This document shows, piece by piece, positions 53,272-62,253 of a stretch of 64,000 nt of DNA. Under the pieces are notes generated by a model. The model was not told the origin of the DNA. It searched no databases and worked only from the letters and a program-made list of their open reading frames with translations. The stretch's first letter is position 1. Each line of letters begins with the position of its first letter. The position numbers were made by a program, and so were the translations under genes. This DNA is from Coprococcus ammoniilyticus (GTDB lineage Bacteria > Bacillota > Clostridia > Lachnospirales > Lachnospiraceae): positions 62,001 through 126,000 of the forward strand of contig NZ_JAOQJS010000005.1 in assembly GCF_025567345.1 (NCBI RefSeq), read 5' to 3'.

Positions 53272-53835
53272 CTACTGTCTGTCATGATCGGATATATAGA
53301 CTGCCTGCTTACACTTCTCAAGCATCTCCCTCATATAATCAGCCAGCTTCTCCGGTGCCATCTTCATGCCACCCTTTGCCCATTCAACGATAATCCCACA
53401 GATCCCATATGCGAAGAACCGGGCAAATATACCACGTTCCTCGTTTTTCAGATGAGATTTCTCGTCTAACTTATCAATTGCCTCTTCAAAGGTCTGTTCT
53501 GCAACCTCAAGCATATACTGGATAATATAATCCTCTGCATGTTTGATCGTGTTAATATAGAACTTTTTCTCCTCCTGCATCTGTGTGAGGATCGCGCCTA
53601 ATTTCTCATCCCAGTTCTCTAAGGATATGTCCTCCATATTAGGAGCAAATAATTCATTAAAATAGATCCAGACCAACAGTTCGTATTTATCTTGAAAATG
53701 ATAGTAAAATGTCTGTCTCTTGATTCCGCATCGGTCTGCAATATCACTGATCGATATTTTGTCATATGGTTTCTCTTTGGTCAGTTCTTTTGCACTTAAT
53801 GCAATCGCTTTCTTTGTAAGATTTGATTCCGGCAT
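53272..53835 (-). CDS. TetR-family regulator of the MMPL exporter
   Basis: 187 residues from ATG 53835. Helix-turn-helix: TKKAIALSAKELTKEKPYDKISISDIADRCGIKRQTFYYHFQDKYELL. The C-terminal domain resembles the DhaS-like TetR subgroup of Firmicutes. AGAAAGAG supports 53835 over the in-frame ATG at 53871. It lies upstream of the MMPL and lipoprotein genes on the same strand, and a perfect dyad in between is its likely site. Confidence 0.85.
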   Translation of the reverse strand: MPESNLTKKAIALSAKELTKEKPYDKISISDIADRCGIKRQTFYYHFQDKYELLVWIYFNELFAPNMEDISLENWDEKLGAILTQMQEEKKFYINTIKHAEDYIIQYMLEVAEQTFEEAIDKLDEKSHLKNEERGIFARFFAYGICGIIVEWAKGGMKMAPEKLADYMREMLEKCKQAVYISDHDRQ

Positions 53836-53932
53836 ATTCGTATAACTCTTTCTATATAATAATATCCCCATATGTCTAAAATGCAGATTTTCTTCCGCAC
53901 CTGAAACACATGGAGATAGTATAGCACATCTA

Positions 53933-56014
53933 TTATAACTCGGGCAACATGTCTTTCATGCTGTTTAATCCGATCATCAAGGTTGATGTATTATGCAGAA
54001 GTGCAGATGTTGTCGGTGCGATCACACCCGCAACTCCAAGCACGATCAGCCCGGTATTAAACCCTACGATAAAACGATAATTTCTGTGAATCCGTTTCAT
54101 AAGAAGATTTGCAAGTATCTTCAATGTCACAATCTCATCCAGACTGTCCGCATCGATCGTAATATCTGCGACCTCTCTGGCAATCTCCGCACCATCACTG
54201 ATCGCGATGCCTGCATCTGCTGCTGAAAGTGCCGGTGAATCATTGATACCATCACCGATCATGATAACCTTTCTGCCTGCTGCCTTCTCTCGATCTACAA
54301 ATGCAGCCTTATCCTCCGGCAGTACCTCTGAATAATATTCATCGACACCGACATGCTCTGCGATCGCCTTTGCAGTCCGTTCACAATCACCGGTCATCAT
54401 AACGACCTTGGAGATTCCAACCGACTTTAACCGTTCTACAATATCTGCAGATTCTTCCCTTAACGGATCCTCAATCAGGATTGCTGCCGCAAGCTCGTTA
54501 TCGATCGCCAGATAGAGGTGGGAATATTCCGCCGGAAGATTCTCAAATACTTCTTCCATCCCCTCCGGTATCGTACATTTTTCGTCCTCAAATACAAAAT
54601 GATAACTGCCGATGATCGCCTTGGAATCCCCAATTGTTGTCGAGATTCCATGCGCTACGATATATTTTACTTCTGAATGCATCTCTTCATGATCCAGATT
54701 TTTTCGTTTTGCCGCATCCACTACGGCTTTTGCGATTGAATGTGGAAAATGCTCTTCCAGACAGGCAGCGATACGAAGCAATTCGTTTTCACTTGTTCCG
54801 TTAAAGGAAACGACTCCCGCAACTGTAGGCTGTGCCTTTGTCAGTGTTCCGGTCTTATCAAATACGATCGTATCCGCTTCTGCTACCGCTTCCAGATACT
54901 TTCCGCCTTTGACTGTAATCTTACGGTTTCCTGCCTCACGGATCGCCGATAATACCGATACAGGCATAGCAAGCTTCAATGCACAGGAATAATCAACCAT
55001 CAGGATCGCAAGGGCTTTTGTTACATTTCTTGTAAGCAGATAGGTAAGTATCGTACCACCTAAGCTGTACGGCACCAAACGGTCTGCCAGATGCTCTGCC
55101 TTGCCCTCCAGATTGGATTTCAGTTTCTCAGACTCATCGATCATCTGCGCAATCTTCTCATATCGGCTGGAACCGGATACCTCTTTTACTTCTATTATGA
55201 GCGAGCCTTCTTCTACCACTGTTCCGGCATATACGACATTTCCTGCCGTACGTCTGACGGATACGGATTCTCCGGTAAGTGATGCCTGATTCACCATTGC
55301 TTCACCATCACAGACAGTTCCGTCAAACGGAATGATCGTTCCGACATTGACAACGACATGATCTCCTTTTGCAATCGTATCAGAATCAACCAATATCTCG
55401 TTATTCTCTGTCTTTAACCACACTTTTCCGACATTTAATGACATCGTACGTGCCAGGTCATCGACCGACTTCTTATGTGTCCACTCCTCAAGCAGTTCAC
55501 CGATTCCGAGCAGGAACATGATCGAACCTGCAGTCTTCATATCCCCTCGTAAGACAGATACTCCAATGGATGTTGCATCCAGCACCGGAACTTCGATCTT
55601 GCCCTTTGTCAGAGTCTTAACGCCTTTCCAGATATACTTAACAGACATCAGACCTGTATAAGCTGCTGATATCGGATATGGCAGAAGCCACTTTCTTGCA
55701 TAATGGAAGATAATCTTATCGATCAGCTTCTCCTGATACATCGCATTCGTCTCTCTGCCGCTTCGTTCCAGATAACCATTTGGGACTTTTACATCTTCAT
55801 AATGAAATCTGCGAAGTCTGTCGATAATGATATCCGGATTTCCCGTATAACAGATCACTGCATCCGCCGTCCGGTCATACACCTTTGCCGAGCTGACCGG
55901 TTCAAAAGACTCCAGATAATATAAAAGAATATCAGCTTCTTCATATGACATATGATTCTGACACATATGCACACGCAGTCTGCCCTTCATCTTATCTTTT
56001 ATTATGAATTTCAA
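53933..56014 (-). CDS. P1B-type heavy-metal ATPase with a YSC in place of CPC
   Basis: 693 residues. An N-terminal ~90-residue HMA-like part lacks the CxxC pair. The core has SLTGESVSVRR, phosphorylation site FDKTGTLTKAQP, the HP-containing nucleotide loop HFPHSIAKAV and MIGDGINDSPALSAADAG. The transmembrane metal motif, usually CPC/SPC, reads DYSCALKLAMP, keeping only the last Cys. Metal is therefore uncertain. It starts with TTG at 56014 behind AGGATGAG. The DUF6110 gene lies 29 bp upstream in the same operon. Confidence 0.87.
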   Translation of the reverse strand: MKFIIKDKMKGRLRVHMCQNHMSYEEADILLYYLESFEPVSSAKVYDRTADAVICYTGNPDIIIDRLRRFHYEDVKVPNGYLERSGRETNAMYQEKLIDKIIFHYARKWLLPYPISAAYTGLMSVKYIWKGVKTLTKGKIEVPVLDATSIGVSVLRGDMKTAGSIMFLLGIGELLEEWTHKKSVDDLARTMSLNVGKVWLKTENNEILVDSDTIAKGDHVVVNVGTIIPFDGTVCDGEAMVNQASLTGESVSVRRTAGNVVYAGTVVEEGSLIIEVKEVSGSSRYEKIAQMIDESEKLKSNLEGKAEHLADRLVPYSLGGTILTYLLTRNVTKALAILMVDYSCALKLAMPVSVLSAIREAGNRKITVKGGKYLEAVAEADTIVFDKTGTLTKAQPTVAGVVSFNGTSENELLRIAACLEEHFPHSIAKAVVDAAKRKNLDHEEMHSEVKYIVAHGISTTIGDSKAIIGSYHFVFEDEKCTIPEGMEEVFENLPAEYSHLYLAIDNELAAAILIEDPLREESADIVERLKSVGISKVVMMTGDCERTAKAIAEHVGVDEYYSEVLPEDKAAFVDREKAAGRKVIMIGDGINDSPALSAADAGIAISDGAEIAREVADITIDADSLDEIVTLKILANLLMKRIHRNYRFIVGFNTGLIVLGVAGVIAPTTSALLHNTSTLMIGLNSMKDMLPEL

Positions 56015-56043
56015 TTCAGCTCATCCTCTTATCTAAATTTTTC

Positions 56044-56367
56044 TTATGCCTCTACTGCTTCTGTATTTTCTGCTGCAGCTTCACATGCGCACTCAGCAGT
56101 TTCTTCTGCTGTCTCTGCAGGAATATCTTCTACAACGACATCTTCTTCTGCTTCACGATCTGCATTGATCTGCTTAGCGCCCTGGTAAATGTCATCTACA
56201 TTTTCCTGAATGGTTGTAGCTGTGTTCATAACACACTTCTTTGCACGAAGAGCCGCTGCTGTACAGTTTGTGTAAACCTTCTTTGCATCCTTGCTTGATA
56301 ATACCTTGATACCTGCCGTACCAAACAATAAACCTGCTGCAAATATTCCAACTTTCTTAATATCCAT
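56044..56367 (-). CDS. DUF6110 family small protein
   Basis: 107 residues. An N-terminal hydrophobic stretch (VGIFAAGLLFGTAGIKVL) leads to SKDAKKVYTNCTAAALRAKKCVMNTATTIQENVDDI and an acidic, Ala-rich tail with CAC. This arrangement matches DUF6110, known from its association with P1B ATPases; the role is unknown but may be membrane-bound metal handling. AGGAGG precedes the ATG, and a TATAAT box lies at 56409-56414 (minus strand). Confidence 0.75.
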   Translation of the reverse strand: MDIKKVGIFAAGLLFGTAGIKVLSSKDAKKVYTNCTAAALRAKKCVMNTATTIQENVDDIYQGAKQINADREAEEDVVVEDIPAETAEETAECACEAAAENTEAVEA

Positions 56368-56499
56368 GATAATTTACCTCCTGATTGTATTAATATATTT
56401 TGAAGCACATTATAGCATCATTTCTTTTTTTTGCATGTATATTATCATTTTATTCACATATTTTTTACATCTGATCATTCGCAAACATGTACACTTGTT

Positions 56500-57831
56500 C
56501 TACTCGTGAACTATCATCTTATGTTGTCTGTAAAACCTTCGATAAAACATAAATCCTACTATAGTAGTGATTACCTCTGTAATCGGGAAAGTCAGCCAGA
56601 AATACACAAATCCGAATCTGGAAAACAGATATCCAAGCGGTACAAATAAGAACACCGTTCTCATAATGGTTAGAAATGAACTCTTAAAGGCTTCGCCGGT
56701 TGCCTGCAAAAAGACCGGATAAATCTGCGCACCTACCATCGGTATAAAGCTGATCCCAATAAATCGGAATCCCTGCACTCCGATACGGATAACTTCGCTG
56801 TCCTTCGTAAACACAGAAAGCATAGGTTCCGGAATAAATTCAAAGCATAACGTTCCGATGAACATCAATGCAATTCCCCATATAAAGGCAACCGTCATCG
56901 TATGTTTACAACGATCAATACTCTTTGCCGCATAGTTATAGCTAATGATGGGTACAATGCAGGTCTGAAGAGCACCCAGTGGTATAAAGAAAAATGTCTG
57001 CCATTTGTAATACAATCCAAGTGCTGTCACTGCCTCATCGGAAAATCCTGCAAGGATCATATTTAATCCAAATATGTAAAATGTATACGTTGCCTGCATG
57101 ATGATATTCGGAATTCCAAGCGCATAGATCCTGCGGATATCCTCTGGATATTTGCAAAGAGACGGCGAACGATGAAATTCCTTCTTCATAACAAGAAGTG
57201 CCGCTACAACCTGTCCTGTGATCGTTGCAAATGCAGCTCCTGCTATTCCAAGCTTTGGTATACCAAAAAGCCCAAAGATCAAAATCGGATCTAACACAAT
57301 ATTCGTGATAGCTCCTGTGATCTGTGCGATCATCGGTGTCTTCATATCTCCGTTTGCCTGAAGTACCTTTGTCCATATGCTCTCTGTAAACAATCCAATG
57401 CTGCCCACGCACACAATCCTTCCGTAGGTAATTACATCAGCAATTACTGTATCCGAATTTGTCTGCAACCGTGCATATGCAGGCATCAACAGATAACAGC
57501 TTACTGCAAATAAGATCCACATAATGATCGCCAGACTAAAGCCGATGCCTGCTACCTCATCCGCCTTCTTATACCTCTTTATTCCCAGAAAATGTGCAAT
57601 ATTTGTATTGATTCCAACACCGGTTCCAACTGCCAGTGCGATCATCAGAAGCTGAACAGGATAAATGATCGATAACGCCGTCAGACCGCTCTCTGAGTAT
57701 TTCCCGACAAATAAACTGTCTACTATATTATAAAGAGCCTGTATCAACTGTGCCAGCATGACAGGCGGTGCGATTTTAAAAAAGATCTTATTGATCTTTT
57801 CTGTGCCGTAAAAACTACTGTTTGTTTCCAT
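56500..57831 (-). CDS. MATE-family multidrug efflux protein
   Basis: 443 residues with 12 helices in two six-helix halves. NorM/DinF-type start KINKIFFKIAPPVMLAQLIQALYNIVDSLFVGKY, then ALAVGTGVGINTNIAHFLG, QANGDMKTPMIAQITGAITNIVLDPILIF (family core) and FLQATGEAFKSS. It couples Na+ or H+ entry to drug export. Its start overlaps the end of the MarR gene by 17 bp, so the two are one operon. Confidence 0.9.
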   Translation of the reverse strand: METNSSFYGTEKINKIFFKIAPPVMLAQLIQALYNIVDSLFVGKYSESGLTALSIIYPVQLLMIALAVGTGVGINTNIAHFLGIKRYKKADEVAGIGFSLAIIMWILFAVSCYLLMPAYARLQTNSDTVIADVITYGRIVCVGSIGLFTESIWTKVLQANGDMKTPMIAQITGAITNIVLDPILIFGLFGIPKLGIAGAAFATITGQVVAALLVMKKEFHRSPSLCKYPEDIRRIYALGIPNIIMQATYTFYIFGLNMILAGFSDEAVTALGLYYKWQTFFFIPLGALQTCIVPIISYNYAAKSIDRCKHTMTVAFIWGIALMFIGTLCFEFIPEPMLSVFTKDSEVIRIGVQGFRFIGISFIPMVGAQIYPVFLQATGEAFKSSFLTIMRTVFLFVPLGYLFSRFGFVYFWLTFPITEVITTIVGFMFYRRFYRQHKMIVHE

Positions 57832-58285
57832 CTCTGCTGCCTCCTGCCTCCTGCTCTACACAAGAAGCCAATATTTCCTGGTATTCCTTCATAAGCTCTG
57901 TCAGCATCTGCATCTTCTCATAGCCAAATCGTTTTACAGATGCTTCTTCTATAGAAGCTAGCGAACAGAAAAATATCTCTGCATATTTCCTGCCCTTCTC
58001 TGTCAATACAAATGCTTTTTCCCGTCCTTCTCCTTTTTCCGGTTCCAGAATCAGATAGCCCTGTTCACGCATCCTTGAAATTACATTATGTATCGTCTGA
58101 CGCGGAAGCAGATAATTGTCACATACCTGTTTTTGAGTGCAGTATCCGTTCTCGCGTATCGTATAAAGTACCAGCATCTCATTATAATTAATGTTGTGTC
58201 TGCGAGACCAGTCTGCATACACTCCACGCAGCTTTATGATACTGTGATTGGATGCATTTATAATCTGCAAAGTCTTTCGATCCAT
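57815..58285 (-). CDS. MarR-family regulator of the MATE pump
   Basis: 156 residues. Winged helix: YNEMLVLYTIRENGYCTQKQVCDNYLLPRQTIHNVISRMREQGYLILEPEKGEGREKAFVLTEKG. MarR proteins repress efflux genes and let go on binding phenolic drugs. Its gene overlaps the pump gene and is preceded by a dyad at 58307-58326, a sign of self-control. Confidence 0.9.
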   Translation of the reverse strand: MDRKTLQIINASNHSIIKLRGVYADWSRRHNINYNEMLVLYTIRENGYCTQKQVCDNYLLPRQTIHNVISRMREQGYLILEPEKGEGREKAFVLTEKGRKYAEIFFCSLASIEEASVKRFGYEKMQMLTELMKEYQEILASCVEQEAGGSRDGNKQ

Positions 58286-58306
58286 ATTATTATCTTCCTC
58301 TCTTTC

Positions 58307-58326
58307 ATAATCCCAAATGGGATTAT
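58307..58326. promoter_or_regulatory. MarR operator
   Basis: ATAATCCCA-AA-TGGGATTAT, perfect 9-bp arms, centred about 31 bp before the marR start. Confidence 0.75.
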
Positions 58327-58418
58327 AACAGAAATAAAAGCACTGTCAATCCATATTTTCTGAATCGCGTACAATAATTCTGTACCTTTATTTAAAATCA
58401 GATTATGGCATACCAAAA

Positions 58419-58446
58419 CTGCCGGCAGATTTTTATCTGCCGGCAG
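58419..58446 (-). terminator. Terminator of the CDF transporter gene
   Basis: CTGCCGGCAGAT-TTTT-ATCTGCCGGCAG perfect hairpin, then TTTTGG on the minus strand, about 80 bp past the CDF stop. Confidence 0.8.
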
Positions 58447-58528
58447 CCGTCTATTTCAGAAGTTCTCTTAATACCTCTTGTTCCCTGTCTTCCAATATTC
58501 CCCCAGTGTAAACTATTCTGTTAATGTA

Positions 58529-59668
58529 CTACGCCCTGTCCTCAAGGTCAAACGTAATTTTTATCAAATATGTCTCTTTGTTTTCTTCTTGCAACCGTTC
58601 CGTTAGTTCCCGTACGATATTCTTTTCCTGCCCCTGCCATTCCGATGGAACAACCATATCAAAAACAAGTTCTTTCTTTCCACCATGAGTGTGTACGCGG
58701 AAATCATGGATTGTTATTTCTGCATCTATTTGCTGCAGGATAGTAAGTACCTGATGATGCATCTGATCAAGCTCTGCATCGTCCGTAATAACCGGATCAT
58801 AATGAATGACCATATGCACACCAAATCGGTTCAGACATTCCCGTTCGATGCGGTCAATCTCATCATGACACACCATTGGATCGATCTTCTTATCGATCTC
58901 TACATGAATACTTGCATACTGTCTGCCCGGTCCATAATCATGTACCAACAGGTCATGGCAGCCAAGTACCAATGGGCAGCTGCTTATATATCCAATAAGC
59001 TGTTCCCGCAAACCGGTATTTGCACCTTCTCCAAGAAGCGGAGAGATTGTATCCTTTGCAAGCGAAATTCCACTTACAATGATAAAAACAGATACCAGCC
59101 CACCCATAAGGCCATCTATTTTCCATCCGCTGATATGTTCTACAACTGTTGCGGCAAGAACTGCAGCTGTTGTCAGCACATCATTTCTGCTGTCTGCGGC
59201 TGCAGCAAATAAGGTATTTGACTGAATCTTATCTCCCATCTTACGATAAAAGAACATCATCCAGAGTTTTACCAGGATCGAACCGATCAGCACAATGATC
59301 ATCAGCATGGAAAATTCGATTGATGCCGGATGGAGCAGCTTGAGTACCGATGTCTTTGCCAATTCAAATCCGATCACAAGGATCATAGCAGCCACAACCA
59401 GACTTGCCAGATATTCAAATCTCGCATGTCCGTATGGATGTTCTTTGTCTGCCGGCTTCTCTGCCAGCTTAAATCCGAGTAATGTTACAATGGAGCTTGC
59501 TGCATCTGACAGATTGTTCAATCCATCTGCAGTAATTGATGTAGATGCGGCCAACTTTCCGATCACAAGCTTGCTGCCTGCCAACAGCAGGTTACACAAT
59601 ACCCCTATGAAACCGGTCATCTTACCGACCGCTGCCCTTTTCTTAGAATCCTGATTTTCTTGTGCCAT
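58529..59668 (-). CDS. CDF-family cation efflux protein, probably Ni2+/Co2+
   Basis: 379 residues. Six helices (~15-210), then an extended cytoplasmic domain (~215-379) longer than usual. The transport-site motifs are ADGLNNLSDAASS (N-x3-D) in helix 2 and AAADSRNDVLTT (D-x3-D) in helix 5, unlike the HxxxD of Zn2+ carriers; a similar set has been reported for Mn2+-type CDFs. A NiCo riboswitch stands directly upstream, which argues for Ni2+/Co2+ export. GGAGGTAACTATT precedes the ATG. Confidence 0.88.
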   Translation of the reverse strand: MAQENQDSKKRAAVGKMTGFIGVLCNLLLAGSKLVIGKLAASTSITADGLNNLSDAASSIVTLLGFKLAEKPADKEHPYGHARFEYLASLVVAAMILVIGFELAKTSVLKLLHPASIEFSMLMIIVLIGSILVKLWMMFFYRKMGDKIQSNTLFAAAADSRNDVLTTAAVLAATVVEHISGWKIDGLMGGLVSVFIIVSGISLAKDTISPLLGEGANTGLREQLIGYISSCPLVLGCHDLLVHDYGPGRQYASIHVEIDKKIDPMVCHDEIDRIERECLNRFGVHMVIHYDPVITDDAELDQMHHQVLTILQQIDAEITIHDFRVHTHGGKKELVFDMVVPSEWQGQEKNIVRELTERLQEENKETYLIKITFDLEDRA

Positions 59669-59770
59669 AATAGTTACCTCCGCATATATAAGATAACTTT
59701 ATGCAACGCAATTAATAATCTTTCCATCAGATTTATAGAATTATCTCCGACCGGCTGTAGCCGGAATAAT

Positions 59771-59809
59771 AAAAAACCTGCGGAACAAATAGTAACTACT
59801 GTCCCGCAG
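59771..59809 (-). terminator. Terminator of the NiCo riboswitch
   Basis: CTGCGG...CCGCAG stem with an inner AGTAG/CTATT pairing and a run of six T on the minus strand. Its 5' arm is the last helix strand of the aptamer, so ligand binding should block its formation. Confidence 0.85.
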
Positions 59810-59884
59810 ATCATAAATTCATTCTTTATCTGCTGCCACCCTGTGTGGCCCGGCCCTGTGGTCATCCCACCGCCTGCTCAGTTT
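59798..59884 (-). promoter_or_regulatory. NiCo riboswitch (czcD motif)
   Basis: The minus strand carries, in order, ACTGAGCAGGC, GCCGGGC, GGCAGCAGAT, then ATCTGCGGGACAGT: the four-helix junction consensus of the NiCo class, which senses Co2+ and Ni2+ cooperatively and switches on metal efflux genes. It lies about 130 nt before the CDF start, with its terminator in between. The stretch 59885-60029 shows nothing else. Confidence 0.92.
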
Positions 59885-60029
59885 GTACTGTAGATTGATA
59901 TGCAGTGCAAAAAGTATTGATACATTATAGCATGCGGTTACCCATACATCAAGTGCCGGTTTCTGATATTTTAAAGGATCTGCCACCGGAAATCTGTTTC
60001 CGGCGGCTTATCCTTATTTGTACTCTGTA

Positions 60030-61805
60030 TTACTTGGATGCGGCAGGATTTAACTTCTTGGTCTTGATCTCATCCTGAAGCATTGCAAGGAACTCATCCA
60101 TAGGAACAGTTGTTGTCTTCTGCTCACCATGAAGTCTGTAGCTGACAGTCTTATCATTTACCTCATTCTTACCAAGGATGATCAGATACGGAACCTTCTC
60201 AACCTGGGCAGCTCTTACACGATAGCCAAGCTTCTCTGCACGTTCATCGATCTCAACACGGATGTTGTTGTCATCTAAGAAATCATACAGCTCATGTGCA
60301 TATGCATTTAATTCCTCATCCTCATTCTTTACAGGAAGGATTCTGGCCTGTACCGGTGCTAACCAAAGTGGCAGATTTCCTTTTGTCTCCTCCAGAATGT
60401 ATGCCATGAAACGATCTAAGGAACCAAGGATTGCTCTGTGAAGAACGACAGGAGTCTTCTTTGTACCATCCTTATCAATATATGTCAGGTTGAATTTTGC
60501 AGGAAGACAGAAGTCAAGCTGGCATGTAGATAATGTATATTCATTTCCGATCGCCGGCTTAACATTTACATCAAGCTTTGGACCATAGAATGCTGCTTCA
60601 CCGATCTCTTCTGTGTATTCGATACCGATATCATCCAACACTTTACGGAGTGCGTCCTCCGCTGTATTCCACATCTCATCGTCATCATGATATTTCACCT
60701 TATCCTCAGGATCTCTTAAGGACAGAACACAACGATAATCTGTGATATTGAAATCCTTATAGGTGTCGAAGATCAAGTCAACAACCTGCTTGAATTCAGA
60801 TTCAATCTGCTCCGGTGTTACAAACAGATGGGCATCGTTCTGACAGAAATGCCTGCCTCTCTCGATTCCTTTTAAAGTACCACTGGCTTCGAAACGGAAA
60901 TCATGTGCGATCTCGCCGATACGAATCGGAAGATCTTTATAGGAATGCATTTTGTTTGCATAGATCATCATATGATGCGGGCAGTTCATTGGACGAAGCA
61001 CGAAAGACTCACCCTCAACTTCCATTGCAGGGAACATATTGTCTTTGTAATGATCCCAGTGACCGGATGTCTTATAAAGATTTACCGTACCAACACAAGG
61101 AGTCATAACATGACGGTAGCCAAGCTTTCTTTCCTTGTTCTTGATATAATTTTCAAGCTCCTGCCATACGATATAACCCTTTGGAAGGAACATAGGAAGT
61201 CCACGTCCAACCAGATCATCTGACATGAACAGATTCATCTCTTTACCGATCTTTCTGTGGTCACGGTCTTTTGCTTCCTCTAATAACTTCAGATGTTCTT
61301 CCAGTTCTTCTGCTGTAGGGAAGCATACACCATAGATTCTCTGCATTACATGGTTCTTGGCATCACCCTTCCAGTATACACCGGAATATTTTACTAACTT
61401 GAAGTTCTTACATAATTTTGTGTTATCAACGTGTGGTCCGCGACAGAGATCTGTGAAATCTCCCTGATCGTAAACTGTAATATTTCCATCCTCTAAGCCT
61501 TCGATCAGATCCAGCTTGTAGAAATCATCCTTGAACATTTCAAGTGCTTCTGCCTTTGTAACTTCACGTCTGTAAATCTTCTTGCCCTCTTTACAGATCT
61601 TCTTCATTTCTTTTTCGATAGCTGCGATCACATCATCGTTTACAACATCATCGCCAAGGTCGATATCATAATAGAAACCTTCTTTTACAACCGGTCCAAC
61701 CCAGAACTTTGCATGTGGATACAAATGCTTTACGGCCTGTGCCATAACATGGGCGCAGGAATGATTGAGAGTATTTAATCTCTCGTCTGCTTTAAAATCT
61801 ACCAT
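60030..61805 (-). CDS. thrS: Threonyl-tRNA synthetase lacking the TGS domain
   Basis: 591 residues; full-length enzymes are ~640. The protein starts at the editing-like second domain (LNHSCAHVMAQAV with HxxxH) and lacks the ~60-residue TGS domain. The class II core is complete: motif 1 near GRGLPMFLPKGY, the zinc ligands in MNCPHHMMIY, motif 2 RIGEIAHDFRFEASGTLKGIERGRHF and motif 3 GSLDRFMAYILEE, then a C-terminal anticodon-binding domain. It charges tRNA-Thr. AAAGGAAACAAG precedes the ATG. Controlled by the T-box upstream. Confidence 0.93.
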   Translation of the reverse strand: MVDFKADERLNTLNHSCAHVMAQAVKHLYPHAKFWVGPVVKEGFYYDIDLGDDVVNDDVIAAIEKEMKKICKEGKKIYRREVTKAEALEMFKDDFYKLDLIEGLEDGNITVYDQGDFTDLCRGPHVDNTKLCKNFKLVKYSGVYWKGDAKNHVMQRIYGVCFPTAEELEEHLKLLEEAKDRDHRKIGKEMNLFMSDDLVGRGLPMFLPKGYIVWQELENYIKNKERKLGYRHVMTPCVGTVNLYKTSGHWDHYKDNMFPAMEVEGESFVLRPMNCPHHMMIYANKMHSYKDLPIRIGEIAHDFRFEASGTLKGIERGRHFCQNDAHLFVTPEQIESEFKQVVDLIFDTYKDFNITDYRCVLSLRDPEDKVKYHDDDEMWNTAEDALRKVLDDIGIEYTEEIGEAAFYGPKLDVNVKPAIGNEYTLSTCQLDFCLPAKFNLTYIDKDGTKKTPVVLHRAILGSLDRFMAYILEETKGNLPLWLAPVQARILPVKNEDEELNAYAHELYDFLDDNNIRVEIDERAEKLGYRVRAAQVEKVPYLIILGKNEVNDKTVSYRLHGEQKTTTVPMDEFLAMLQDEIKTKKLNPAASK

Positions 61806-61907
61806 TTTCTTGTTTCCTTTCTTTTACCTGAACTGACATCCCACCCGATGGTACAATGTCCGATAATTATTTGTACAGGAATCCTTCTGTTTCTTTGTCT
61901 ATTGCAC

Positions 61908-61952
61908 AAAAAACGCCCCTGTACAGACGTTTTTTCATCTATACAAGGGGCG
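61908..61952 (-). terminator. T-box terminator of thrS
   Basis: CGCCCCTTGTATAG / CTGTACAGGGGCG stem followed by TTTTTTGTG on the minus strand. Confidence 0.9.
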
Positions 61953-62146
61953 ATTATAATTCTTATATCGCGGTTCCACCCTTTTTATTTCCTGTGGAAA
62001 TATCTCATTCATGACGATAACGGAATCACCGGACCGGATTAGGGCCGCTCAGAGCTGGTCTTCCTGAATGACTCCTCTAAGATACTTCCACCAAATGTAT
62101 CTCTCTCTGTAGATTCTTCGTTCAGTACTGTTCTCATCAACACGTT
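61908..62146 (-). promoter_or_regulatory. T-box leader of thrS (Thr-specific)
   Basis: On the minus strand: stem I with its distal TTGGTGGAAG loop, a specifier region GAAGACCAG in which ACC (62059-62057) is a Thr codon, and the T-box GGGTGGAACCGCG at 61981-61969, then the terminator/antiterminator region. Uncharged tRNA-Thr should pair with ACC and with the T-box bulge to favour read-through. The choice of ACC is by position and fits the downstream gene. Confidence 0.92.
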
Positions 62147-62152
62147 ATTCAA

Positions 62153-62181
62153 AGTATATTTCAACTGTTCCGCACTGTCAA
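62153..62181 (-). promoter_or_regulatory. Promoter of the thrS leader
   Basis: Minus strand TTGACA (62181-62176), 17-bp spacer, TATACT (62158-62153). Confidence 0.85.
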
Positions 62182-62253
62182 GTAGCTTTTTCCGGTTTTA
62201 TTATCATTTTTTTCTTATTGAATGATCTAAAGATTTTCCGTTAATACCTAAGA

